From assembly GCA_019454045.1 (NCBI GenBank), contig SKCR01047750.1, positions 23,856-87,855 on the forward strand: 64,000 bases of DNA, in the 5' to 3' direction. A program made the translations under genes and the position numbers. The DNA comes from Zanthoxylum bungeanum (taxonomy: Eukaryota; Streptophyta; Magnoliopsida; Sapindales; Rutaceae). Every line of letters begins with the position of its first letter. The stretch's first letter is position 1. Under the pieces are notes generated by a model. It saw only the letters and a program-made list of their open reading frames with translations, searched no databases and had not been told where the DNA came from. This document shows, one piece after another, positions 20,848-30,021 of the stretch.

Positions 20848-23800
20848 TGTAGACAACAGAAATCGGCGACGCTGTTCTAGGCTCAGGGCCTAGTTGGGAG
20901 TACGAAATAACATGGAGTCGCCACCCGGTGTGAACCGGGAAAATGATTTAAGGCCGCACTCACCCCTCGCAAGGGAAGACCTCAAACCGTTGGGTTCGGA
21001 ATGGTCCCTTACTTATGTCGTTTGTAATGAATGGATTTGTGCAATATTAATCAAAACTACTTAACATACATGTACAATGATAACTCAACCTAATTCACAT
21101 TCATAAAAATAAATCTTACATTTAAATTCACATGCTTCGAAAGTAAGTCTTTATTAACATACAACACTTAAAATACATATACAAAAATAAACATGTGGGC
21201 CAGTAACTTGGCCACTGCTAATGTAGGACCTCGCATACCCGATTAGACGTATCTGACGTCAACCGAATACGCCGCGTCCGTAACAGTAAAGTAACAAAGG
21301 GTGCCCTCAGGTCTTACCTTTTGGTCGCTGTCCGGGAGTGCGTTCCGCGGTGCCGGAAGGGTTATCATTCCACTGTTTTCAATGTCCGCTATTTCCGCTG
21401 TTTTGTCCGGGTTCGCCGTTTTCACTGTTTCGCTCGAATTCTTATTCTCTCTCTTGGGTTATCTTGGATCATTTTGGGCCAATTTGCGTGTGCATGGTTA
21501 AGGTTTCAGGGGTTGTTTGGGCAGTGTTTTGTGACAATTTTTGGAGGATTTTGGGGCTGTTTCTTATGCATGCAAGTGGTCGGTTTTAGAGTTAGTAGTC
21601 TAGTTCTCGGCAGTGAATGGAAGGTGATGAGTGTTGCCGTGGCTGGGGTGGTTGGTCTCGGCATTGGCTAGGGTTTCATGCAAGGAGGTGCTGGTGTGAG
21701 GGTGTGCTCGGCATGTCAGTGGGTGAATGGCTCACGGCTAGGGTTTAGGGCATGATAGTGGATGAGGTGTGGCCTCGGCAGTTGGCAGTGTGGTGGAGTG
21801 TGCAGTGAGGGTTCGACCAGGGTAATTTTGATGGCTAAGGGCATGAAGCAAAGGTCAGTTTGGTGATGGTTTGTGCTCGGCATTCAGGGTTCATGTATGG
21901 TTCTCGGCCAGGGGGTTATTAACATGTATGGAGGGCAGTGGGCATGGGGGGTTGTCCACGTGAATTGGTCTCGGCATTGGTCAGTTTGGTGATGGAGCAG
22001 TGTTCGGTCAGTGAGCTGTGATAGAGGATGATCAGGCTGTCCCTGGGAGATGCCGAGAGCTCCTTGTGCTGTGGTGATCCCTGGTTGCCGAGCTATTTGG
22101 TTCATTACAGTGGCCGAATCATCCTTGGCCGAGCAGAAGATGATGAGCTCAGAAGGTGCAGATGTTGTTGATGACAATGATCATGGATGAAGGGCGTGAA
22201 GAGAGTGATCTTGATGAGGTGTGGCCAGTTGTGTCGTGATTGATGGAGATCAAGGGTTCCAGAATTGATGGTGGTGGTGTCGTGGCTAGGGCTGATCAGT
22301 GCCGAGAAGAAGAGATCAAGGGGTATGTGAAGTTGATCATGATGAAGATCGATGATTCTCCTTGATGAAGGGCCGAGAAGAAGATTAGGGTTGCCGTGAA
22401 AATGATGATAGGAGATGATGAGAGTGGTGTACAGTGGGTGTTAATGGCATGAGGTATTGAAATGGCTTGTTCGGCAGTTGATGATTATGTCTTGGTGAGT
22501 TGATGAAGATGAATGTGATGGTGCCGAGAGGTTCACGTGATTATGGCCAGTGAATATGCATGGGCTTCAGGGTAAAGGTCAGTGGCGTTGGTGATCAAGA
22601 TGAAGGTTCAGTGGGTGGATGTTTTGATGACCATGCCGAGAAGGGGTGCAGTTCGTGAGGATGCCCAGTGATGAAAGGGTTCCCCTTGCATGAATGATTG
22701 ATCAATGATTAATGGTGAGCTGGGTGCATGATTGAAGGAGAAGAATGAGGCGTTTTAGGCTAAAAACCAAAAAATATTCGGTGGAATTGATTGAGGTTTG
22801 ACAATGATGGATTTGGTTTTTTCGTTTGTTGTGTGGAGTTGGTGGTGATCAAAAATGGTGATGGGAGGGAAGTTTGTTGGTTTGTTAATTGTCAAAATGG
22901 GCGGCTTGCATGTGAAAGGTTGGTGAGGGGTTCACGTGGGGAAGAAGACAATTGGTGTGGGGGAATTGTTTGGTACGTGGGGCATGGTGCATTTTGAGTT
23001 TGTTATTGTATTTTTGTTTGAATTATTTGTTTATTTTTGTTAAAGTTGTTATTTAATTGGTTGGTAATTTTTAATAATTTAATTTAATTCAAATTAATTT
23101 AATTGGTTGGTAGATTTTAATTTTGCATGGAAGTTAAAGGGTCACAAGCAAGGAAAATTAGAGAGAGAGAGAATATGTGTGAGAAAGAGCGAGGAAAAGG
23201 TTCCGAGCGAATGATGATTTTGAAACGAAAATGCGACGACAAAACCCGAAGCAAAACGAGCGAATAAAATCCACCAAAATGTCAATTCCTGACCATGGGC
23301 TTCAGGGTAAAGGTCAGTGGCGTTGGTGATCAAGATGAAGGTTCAGTGGGTGGATGTTTTGATGACCATGCCGAGAAGGGGTGCAGTTCGTGAGGATGCC
23401 CAGTGATGAAAGGGTTCCCCTTGCATGAATGATTGATCAATGATTAATGGTGAGCTGGGTGCATGATTGAAGGAGAAGAATGAGACGTTTTAGGCTAAAA
23501 ACCAAAAAATATTCGGTGGAATTGATTGAGGTTTGACAATGATGGATTTGGTTTTTTCGTTTGTTGTGTGGAGTTGGTGGTGATCAAAAATGGTGATGGG
23601 AGGGAAGTTTGTTGGTTTGTTAATTGTCAAAATGGGCGGCTTGCATGTGAAAGGTTGGTGAGGGGTTCACGTGGGGAAGAAGACATTGGTGTGGGGGAAT
23701 TGTTTGGTACGTGGGGCATGGTGCATTTTGAGTTTGTTATTGTATTTTTGTTTGAATTATTTGTTTTTTTGTTAAAGTTGTTATTTAATTGGTTGGTAAT

Positions 23801-24126
23801 TTTTAATAATTTAATTTAATTCAAATTAATTTAATTGGTTGGTAGATTTTAATTTTGCATGGAAGTTAAAGGGTCACAAGCAAGGAAAATAGAGAGAGAG
23901 AGAATATGTGTGAGAAAGAGCGAGGAAAAGGTTCCGAGCGAATGATGATTTTGAAACGAAAATGCGACGACAAAACCCGAAGCAAAACGAGCGAATAAAA
24001 TCCACCAAAATGTCAATTCCTGACTTTCCCTTTCCGACGACCGCTTTCCGCAACTTCCGTAACTAAAAAGTAGTGCCTCCATACGAGGCTCATCATTGGG
24101 CTGGTATGCAAAATGCAATGCCTACA
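20848..24126 (-). repeat. Element H 3' LTR with internal duplication
   Basis: It is 3279 bp, against 2547 bp for the partner LTR. The excess is a tandem duplication of about 735 bp. Apart from that the two LTRs are nearly identical. Open frames inside it appear in both LTRs and have no recognisable product. Confidence 0.93.
22561..24024. repeat. 735-bp tandem duplication inside the H 3' LTR
   Basis: Copy one runs 22561-23295 and copy two 23296-24024. Both begin TGGGCTTCAGGGTAAAGG. The partner LTR has one copy (31734-32465). The copies differ by small indels only (GACAATTGG against GACATTGG near 22948 and 23683, and a shortened T-rich run near 23765). Confidence 0.92.
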
Positions 24127-24142
24127 GTCGCCCCCACTTTGA
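24127..24142 (-). other. Polypurine tract of element H
   Basis: On the minus strand TCAAAGTGGGGGCGAC abuts the 3' LTR start TGTAGGCATTG. Its place fixes the orientation of H. Confidence 0.8.
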
Positions 24143-24254
24143 TGGGATTTGTTCAGTGTGTGCCAGTGACAATCCTATCAAAGTTCGTGCAATGCATTTT
24201 TACTTACCTGGCTCGCCAGCTGCCACCTGGCTTACCTGCTGCTTCAAACTGAGT

Positions 24255-25165
24255 TGATGATGCAGTGGACCTCGATCCTGGGACGCATCCCAATACCTGC
24301 AATTGACAAAATGGACCTCGGCCCGGGGACGCATCCCCAAAATGGAATATATGATACAGTGGGTCTACGACCCTGGGACGCATCCCAATAATTGCAACCG
24401 ACAACGGGGGTCTCGACCCTGGGACGCATCCCAATACCGCTGACAAAATGGGCCTCAGCCCGGGGACGCATCCCCAAAATGGAATATATGATGCAGTGGG
24501 TCTACGACCATGGGACGCATCCCAATAACTGCAACCGACAACGGGGGCCTCGACCCTGGGACGCATCCCAATACCGCTGGCAAAATGGGCCTCGGCCCGG
24601 GGACGCATCCCCAAAATGGAATATATGATGCAGTGGGTCTACGACCCTAGGACGCATCCCAATAACTGCAACCGACAACGGGGGCCTCGACCCTGGGACG
24701 CATCCCAATACCGCTGACAAAATGGGCCTCGGCCCGGGGACGCATCCCCAAAATGGAATATATGATGCAGTGGGTCAACGACCCTAGGACTCATCCCAAT
24801 AACTGCAACCGACAACGGGGGCCTCGACCCTGGGACGCATCCCAATACCGCTGACAAAATGGGCCTCGCCCGGGGACGCATCCCCAAAATGGAATATATG
24901 ATGCAGTGGGTCAACGACCCTAGGACTCATCCCAATAACTGCAACCGACAACGGGGGCCTCGACCCTGGGACGCATCCCAATACCGCTGACAAAATGGGC
25001 CTCGGCCCGGGGACGCATCCCCAAAATGGAATATATGATGCAGTGGGTCTACGACCCTGGGACGCATCCCAATAACTGCAACCGACAACGGGGGCCTCGA
25101 CCCTGGGATGCATCCCAATACCGCTGGCAAAATGGGCCTCGGCCCGGGGACGCATCCCCAAAATA
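24255..25165. repeat. 137-bp higher-order minisatellite in element H
   Basis: About 6.7 units of 136-137 bp are present; ACAACGGGG recurs at 24401, 24538, 24675, 24812, 24948 and 25085. Each unit is built from three related subunits of about 42, 48 and 47 bp. Each subunit contains the near-palindrome GGGACGCATCCC preceded by a GGGYCTC-type word. Long open frames across it repeat the same peptide and are by-products of the repeat. Confidence 0.92.
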
Positions 25166-25249
25166 CTGTTGATAATTGAGAATTGAGTTGGTCATGCCGT
25201 ACCTGGCAGAACTGATCTGATACAGAATTGTGGGTTTCGTCTCCATGGG

Positions 25250-25805
25250 TCATGTTCCCGAATCTGATGTGAAGGTCTTGTTCCCCTTTTGAGTTGAGGG
25301 TCTTGTTCCCTGAACTGTACTGAATGTGGGCTTTATTCCCGAACTGTATTGGATGTAGGCTTTATTCCCGAACTGTACCGAATGTGGGCTTTATTCCATG
25401 AATTGAGCTAAATGCAGGCTTTCTTCCTGAACTGTACTGAATGTGGGCTTTATTCCCGTATTGAGCTGAATGCAGGCTTTCTTCCTGAACTGTACTGAAT
25501 GTGGGCTTTCTTCCGGAACTGTACTGAATGTGGGCTTTATTCCCGTATTGAGCTGAATGCAGGCTTTCTTCCTGAACTGAACTGGATGCAGGCTTTATTC
25601 CTGAACTGTACTGAATGTGGGCTTTATTCCCGAGCTGAACTGAATATAGGCTTTCTTCCTGGACTGTGTTGAATATGGGCTTTATTCCCCTGATTGTAAT
25701 GAATGTGGGCTTTATTCCCCAACTGTGTTGACTGTGTGGCTTTGTTCCTGAATTGTATTGACTGTGGGCTTTGTTCCCTAATCTGAGCTAATTGTGTGGC
25801 TTTAG
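25250..25805. repeat. 29-bp minisatellite in element H
   Basis: There are about 19 degenerate units of about 29 bp, with a core near TGTGGGCTTTATTCCCGAAC. Variants alternate between TTTATTCCCG and TTTCTTCCTG forms. The GGGCTT core relates it to the neighbouring arrays. Confidence 0.88.
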
Positions 25806-25985
25806 CCCCTCAAGCTGATACTGATGAAGTGGGTTACAACCCTGGGACGCATCCCTCAAAACTGCTGATACTGATGAAGTGGGTTACAACCCTGGGACGC
25901 ATCCCCAAAACTGCTGATACTGATGAAGTGGGTTACAACCCTGGGACGCATCCCCAAAAATGTTACTGATGCTTATGCTGAATGT
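25806..25985. repeat. 49-bp minisatellite in element H
   Basis: Three units of about 49 bp are followed by a diverged fourth. Each contains CTGATGAAGTGGGTTACAAC and CCTGGGACGCATCC, so it joins the GGGACGCATCCC word of the 137-bp array to the CTGATACTGATG word of the next array. Confidence 0.88.
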
Positions 25986-26240
25986 GGGCCTCAACCCTGG
26001 GACTCATCCCCAAACAGGTGCTGATGTGGGCCTCGCCCCCAAGCTAATACTGATGTGGGCCTCGCCCCCGACTGATACTGATGTGGGCCTCGCCCCCTAC
26101 TGATACTGATGTGGGTCTCGCCCCCTACTGATACTGATGTGGGTCTCGCCCCAAACTGATACTGATGTGGGCCTCGCCCCAAACTGATATGGGCCTCGCC
26201 CCAAACTGATACTGATGTGGGGCTTCGCCCCCAAGCTGAT
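25986..26240. repeat. 28-bp minisatellite in element H
   Basis: There are about eight units of 28-30 bp with a core CTGATACTGATGTGGGCCTC followed by GCCCC. One unit is shortened (CTGATATGGGCCTC). It is the fourth adjacent array in this element. Confidence 0.88.
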
Positions 26241-27185
26241 ATGATATTCTACCTCACACATTACACCATCTCTCACGAGATAATCTTTGATAGATAGACA
26301 TATTTTTGTCCTCAACGAATGCTTTCGCGTCGAAACCGAAGAACCTTCAAAGTACTCGACATACTCAAGTCCAATCATCTGAATGGGTGATCTGAGCTAG
26401 ACTCCATGTGTGTGTGTGCTAAGGCTCTTTCGCAGCTTATTCCTTAAGTAAGCCAACTTGGTGATTTCGTTTCAGAGAATCGAACCAATGGGTCTAACCA
26501 ACCTGGATGTCTTGATCACATTCTGTGATTACTTCAGCATACTCAACATGATATGATTTTCATCTTTTTCTTTTGTCTCTTTCTTTTCATTTTCTTTTCT
26601 CTTTTTTCTTCTCTTTTTTTTTCTTTTTTTTTCTTTTCTTTTTCTGACACACCTACCCTTTAAGGTAGCATTTCTCCTCATGGTGGTCTTAATACTCGCC
26701 CATGGGTAGCTTCACGCTTATCGGTTATAGGCGGTCTATTTTTTTTCTTTCATATTTTCTTTTCAGAGACTTTTTCTTTATTTCCAACCATATCATATAT
26801 CATAGCATCGGTAAACCAGGGTGGACACCCAGGCAAACGGTCATTCACTAATACATCATCTCTTCAACTAGTCACCTCGATAACTACTCAGGTTTCTACA
26901 GCTAGGATTCTGTAATCAAGTGCTCGTGAGTCTAACTGAGATCAATCCATTCAGGATACTGGAAGAGAGCGTGTCTCGCACTTATCGTTTCTAGGGTTTC
27001 CCCCTACAACATTCAATGTCATCACCGGACATATGTCTAACTATCAAAGACTTCTCTCACTCAATATTTTTTTCTTTTCATTCATTTTTTTTCATTTTTT
27101 TCTCTTTTTTTTTTACTCATTTTTTTTCTTTTTTTTTTCTTTTTTTTTTCATCAATTAAAATAAAACATAAACTTCCAAATAGGC
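26241..27185 (-). other. Non-coding 3' region of element H with polypyrimidine tracts
   Basis: No gene is seen. Two long T/C-rich runs (about 26565-26645 and 27058-27150, + strand) are separated by unique-looking sequence. On the transcribed minus strand they are purine runs. The second lies just downstream of the LOG stop codon. Confidence 0.6.
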
Positions 27186-27212
27186 CTTGGAATACCTGGT
27201 CAGCAGGGCACA

Positions 27213-27860
27213 TCACCGATTCAGATCAATGTCCAGTCTGCGCTTCTTGCCACGATCACCATCTGTCCATTCCAATTTGGAGAGGATAGGGTCGAGCTTC
27301 GGTTCAAAAGCTAGGATCTGGTCAATCAACTCTTCGGCCTTTGTCGCAGTCAGGAAAATATCTTCCACAGATTTGGTGACGAACTCATGTCTCTTGGCTT
27401 CCGCGAGAAATACAAACAGAAAATCGAAGAAGTGCTCAATATTAAGCAACCCGATGGGTTTCCGATGAATGTTTAAATGCGCCCATGATGCTACGGTGAA
27501 TATTTCTTCAAGGGTACCAAGTCCACCTGGTAACGCAATAAACGCATCCGCAGTATTTATCATTTCATGGAGTCGTTCAGACATACCTGATACGATGCGT
27601 TCATCTCCATTTGTTGGTCCAATTTCGTCCGCCAAAGGTCTTGGGATGATTCCCAAAACATGACCGCCCCTTTCCTGAACGGCTTTTGAAATGATTCCCA
27701 TTATCCCAAGATTGCCACCGCCATATACTAGGTGCATGTTCTTCTCAGCTATGACTCGCCCCAATTCCTTTGCAGCCTCAATGAATTCTGGCTTATTACC
27801 AGTGTTGGATCCACAGAAAACACAAATTTGCTTAACTCGCTGTTGTGAGGTTGCTTCCAT
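27213..27860 (-). CDS. LOG-like: LOG-family cytokinin riboside 5'-monophosphate phosphoribohydrolase, carried by element H
   Basis: The protein is 215 residues and uninterrupted, about 65% identical by hand alignment to the LOG in element C, with one two-residue gap. ICVFCGSNTG is at 12-21, VYGGGNLGIMG at 45-55, MSERLHEM at 93-100 and PGGLGTLEE at 111-119. The tail is GDRGKKRR...DLN. The start at 27860 is chosen because it aligns with the start of the other copy; an in-frame ATG at 27962 would add 34 residues that read through the conserved upstream block. It is the only intact coding region of H, on the element's coding strand and downstream of the pol remnant. No intron is present. It should convert cytokinin nucleotides to free bases if expressed; lysine of the MHxRKxxM motif is absent, so activity needs proof. 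Confidence 0.93.
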   Translation of the reverse strand: MEATSQQRVKQICVFCGSNTGNKPEFIEAAKELGRVIAEKNMHLVYGGGNLGIMGIISKAVQERGGHVLGIIPRPLADEIGPTNGDERIVSGMSERLHEMINTADAFIALPGGLGTLEEIFTVASWAHLNIHRKPIGLLNIEHFFDFLFVFLAEAKRHEFVTKSVEDIFLTATKAEELIDQILAFEPKLDPILSKLEWTDGDRGKKRRLDIDLNR

Positions 27861-27920
27861 TTTTTTTTCTCTTTTACTTTGGATATATGTCTGATCGTGT
27901 TGAGGAGAGCAATGACGAGC

Positions 27921-27941
27921 TGAATTTATAGGACCTGCAAA
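27921..27941 (-). promoter_or_regulatory. Conserved TATA-like / splice-acceptor-like block upstream of LOG (element H)
   Basis: On the minus strand TTTTGCAGGTCCTATAAA lies about 65-80 bp before the LOG start. It aligns with the block upstream of the LOG in C (TATAAATTCA followed by CTCRTCATT in both). Either reading, core promoter or 3' splice site, would give LOG an mRNA of its own. Confidence 0.45.
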
Positions 27942-27979
27942 AGAGGTGAACAATAATTGCAATAACGATGGTTAGTTAA

Positions 27980-28325
27980 ACCACAAAAGGAGTCGTCATA
28001 AGTCAAAAAGGTTACTGGATCCTGTCTGCGAAAACAACGAGAGAAATCGTGAGATGTCAAAAAGTTGTGGAATCGTTCCATGAAAATAACAGAAAATAAC
28101 AAAGGAGATCGTGATATGTCAAAAAGCTGTGGATTCTTTCCACGAAAATAACAGAAAATACCAAAAGAAGTCCTAAAATGTCAAAAAGTTGTGGATCCCT
28201 TCCACCTCAACATGTCATGAAAGGTCACAAAAGTTATAGATTCTGTCTACAAAAATTCCAAAACAAGTCACGAAAGGTCAAAAAGTCTGGATCATACTTA
28301 CGAAAATAACAGAAAATAACAAAGC
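27980..28325. repeat. About 57-bp degenerate tandem repeat upstream of LOG in H
   Basis: There are about six degenerate units, each with a GTCAAAAAG word and, in most, a GAAAATAACAGAAAATAAC word. Unit lengths range from about 45 to 62 bp. No comparable array is seen upstream of the LOG in element C. Confidence 0.8.
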
Positions 28326-28985
28326 CAAAGCAATAATTAAGGTAAAGGAATTGTGTACTCAATACGTTGCTCGCTTGGTATAAATTCATTAAGGTGCGTC
28401 TCATGAATTCTTTCCTTACTCTGCCACCACTAATGAATTAGTTCTCATTCTTGTGATTGCCCAAACACCATTCCATCTGTCTTAACATGCTCCGCCTTTG
28501 TTTTTGCCTACAAAAATAACACACAAAATTAAAAACTCAACAACATGTATACACAAAACATGAAAACAGAAATCGCAACAAAGTGCACTGGTTGCCTCCC
28601 TGTTAGCACTAAATTCATCGTCTTCAGCCAGACATGACCGAAATCCTTCCGTCAAGGTGGCTTCATCGCTGTCTTTAGTGCTTTTGCCGCTTTTTAATTT
28701 TTGATGTTTTCTTTTTTTTTCTTTAAACCTGCAAATACAAAACAAAAAAATAAAGGCATGTGCATGTACGTATGCAAGAGTAGAGATACTCTCTTTTCGT
28801 GATGGCTTGGCTCCTCATGTGCTCGTTGGCGCCATGTGTCTTTGGCCGCCCCCTGCGGGTTCTCTTTTTGAAATCTGTAAAAACAACACACAAAACAAGA
28901 ATGCAAGTTACGTGTATGGATGGATGAATTCCCTATCCCGTTGGGTTAGGCCTTCCGCCAATTTCCTTAGTGACTGCTCACTTCT
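28326..28985 (-). other. Post-pol non-coding interval of element H
   Basis: No ORF is supported. Near 28588-28650 it contains GGTTGCCTCCCTGTTAGCAC and a following GACATGACC, the counterpart of the post-integrase landmark of element C. Several U-rich TAG/CAG acceptor-like words occur on the minus strand (near 28508 and 28730). Confidence 0.55.
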
Positions 28986-29290
28986 TTATTCCCAGCAAAG
29001 TGCAACTTCAATCTGCTTACGTCGACCAACTCGGTGAACTCCCAAATCTGGTAATCTCAATGCCTTGTTTCTCAATCTTCTGTCTTTTCTGCTGACTTTT
29101 TTTTCTGAGAATTCTCCGTGTTCCAGATACCTCTGAATATTATGATACCAAGGCTTCCCGTCATCGACTTCCACATCCAATATCCTTTCTGTCTCATACA
29201 ATGGTTTGTTTTCCGTTGTCAGCACAGGTGGTCACATCACCAATTTCTCCGGATTTTCCCAAGTTGGAGAATTATCTGTTTCTGATAGGG
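28986..29290 (-). pseudogene. Element H pol remnant (RNase H-integrase linker)
   Basis: The frame contains DGKPWYHNIQRYLEHGEF followed by SRKDRRLRNKALRL. Ogre/Tat-type pol proteins have PWYxDIxxYLxxGEYP and a DRRTLRRLA segment between RNase H and integrase, which this matches. The reading continues upstream (ETDNSPTWENPEKLVM) across a TGA near 29232-29240. The catalytic domains on both sides are gone. Confidence 0.7.
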
Positions 29291-29295
29291 GCAAT

Positions 29296-29493
29296 CTATG
29301 AGGAAGTAGGCTCTGTCTTTGAAGGTTTCCCAATGGTCTTTTGATTATGGTTGCACAAGTCTCTGTTATTGGCTGTATAGGGCACGGTCAAACTGGTCAC
29401 ATCATTGTTCAGGACTTGCAACTGCTCAAAAATCTCGGCTACCTTGGCTTCCAACTGATTTAGACGGGATTCTTCGTTGACCGACTCACTCAT
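29296..29493 (-). pseudogene. Element H gag-like N-terminal remnant
   Basis: A 65-residue ORF, the first after the primer site, begins MSESVNEESRLNQLEAKVAE. The heptad-like leucine spacing suggests a short coiled coil. It runs straight into the pol remnant, so capsid, protease and RT have been deleted. I do not recognise a specific family; the position suggests the start of gag. Confidence 0.45.
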
Positions 29494-30000
29494 ACTGGTT
29501 GACGATTCTTTGACGATTCTTTCTTCTTTCCCAACCTAACGGGAGTCTATGATGGCTTTTACGATGCAAATGGTTAACATGATGCATGTATGCATGTAAT
29601 GTGTGCAATGCAAATAAACAAGCTCATAAAAGAATTTACACTAATTGGCCCGTTATCATTTTAAAATATTCAATCACACTATTACGCAGTGCAAACTTCT
29701 CCCAGTTGAAAATGGCCCAACAGGTTAACACTTTTGCGATAACATGGCTAAATAACTTCAAATAATAAAAGGCACAAACACAAACTGACCCATCGACATT
29801 TTAGAAATTTTGGCCTAATTGTCAAAAGGACATGAACTTGTCCCGGTTTAAATGGCCCAACGAGTTCACATCTTTTGACAAAGAGTCCAACTAAATCCAA
29901 ATGACAACGGTCCAAAACACAAGCAAAAACACAGTAGTCATGATTAATTAAAACACAAATCACAAACATTACAAAACATTATTTCGGGGCCGATTCTCTA
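29494..30000 (-). other. Leader of element H
   Basis: About 500 bp between the primer site and the first ORF. No gene is seen. AATGGCCCAACNNGTTNACA recurs (near 29712 and 29849, + strand), giving a weak internal duplication. Confidence 0.55.
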
Positions 30001-30018
30001 TCCCCAGTGGAGTCGCCA
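30001..30018 (-). other. Primer binding site of element H
   Basis: On the minus strand TGGCGACTCCACTGGGGA begins three bases after the 5' LTR end. It starts with TGG as required for pairing with a tRNA CCA end. I associate this type of site with the tRNA-Arg primer of Ogre/Tat elements, from memory. Confidence 0.65.
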
Positions 30019-30021
30019 GAC

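Noticed and set aside
21301..22177. Open frames of 60-116 codons in the H LTR, repeated at 30417-31351
   Set aside because: They are present in both LTRs, overlap on both strands and show no known motif; they reflect a GC-richer LTR rather than genes.
24204..25253. Several long minus-strand open frames rich in GMRPR and GCVPGSRP peptides
   Set aside because: They lie on the 137-bp minisatellite; the unit has few stops, so overlapping frames stay open in more than one phase. No start context or domain supports a protein.
24255..26240. Regular repeats considered as a CRISPR-like array
   Set aside because: Units are contiguous and diverge gradually, with no unique spacers of constant length, and the setting is a plant retrotransposon.
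14347..27860. LOG genes as ordinary host genes that happen to lie between transposons
   Set aside because: Both lie within LTR-bounded elements with target duplications, on the element's strand, at the same place relative to pol, without introns and with shared flanking sequence.
27860..27962. Upstream in-frame ATG of the H LOG as the true start
   Set aside because: The extra 34 residues read through the conserved CAG/TATA block and are not conserved as protein in the C copy; the start at 27860 aligns with the other LOG.
29748..29969. 73-codon cysteine-rich frame in the H leader
   Set aside because: It overlaps the untranslated leader and a small internal duplication, with no recognisable motif or family match.
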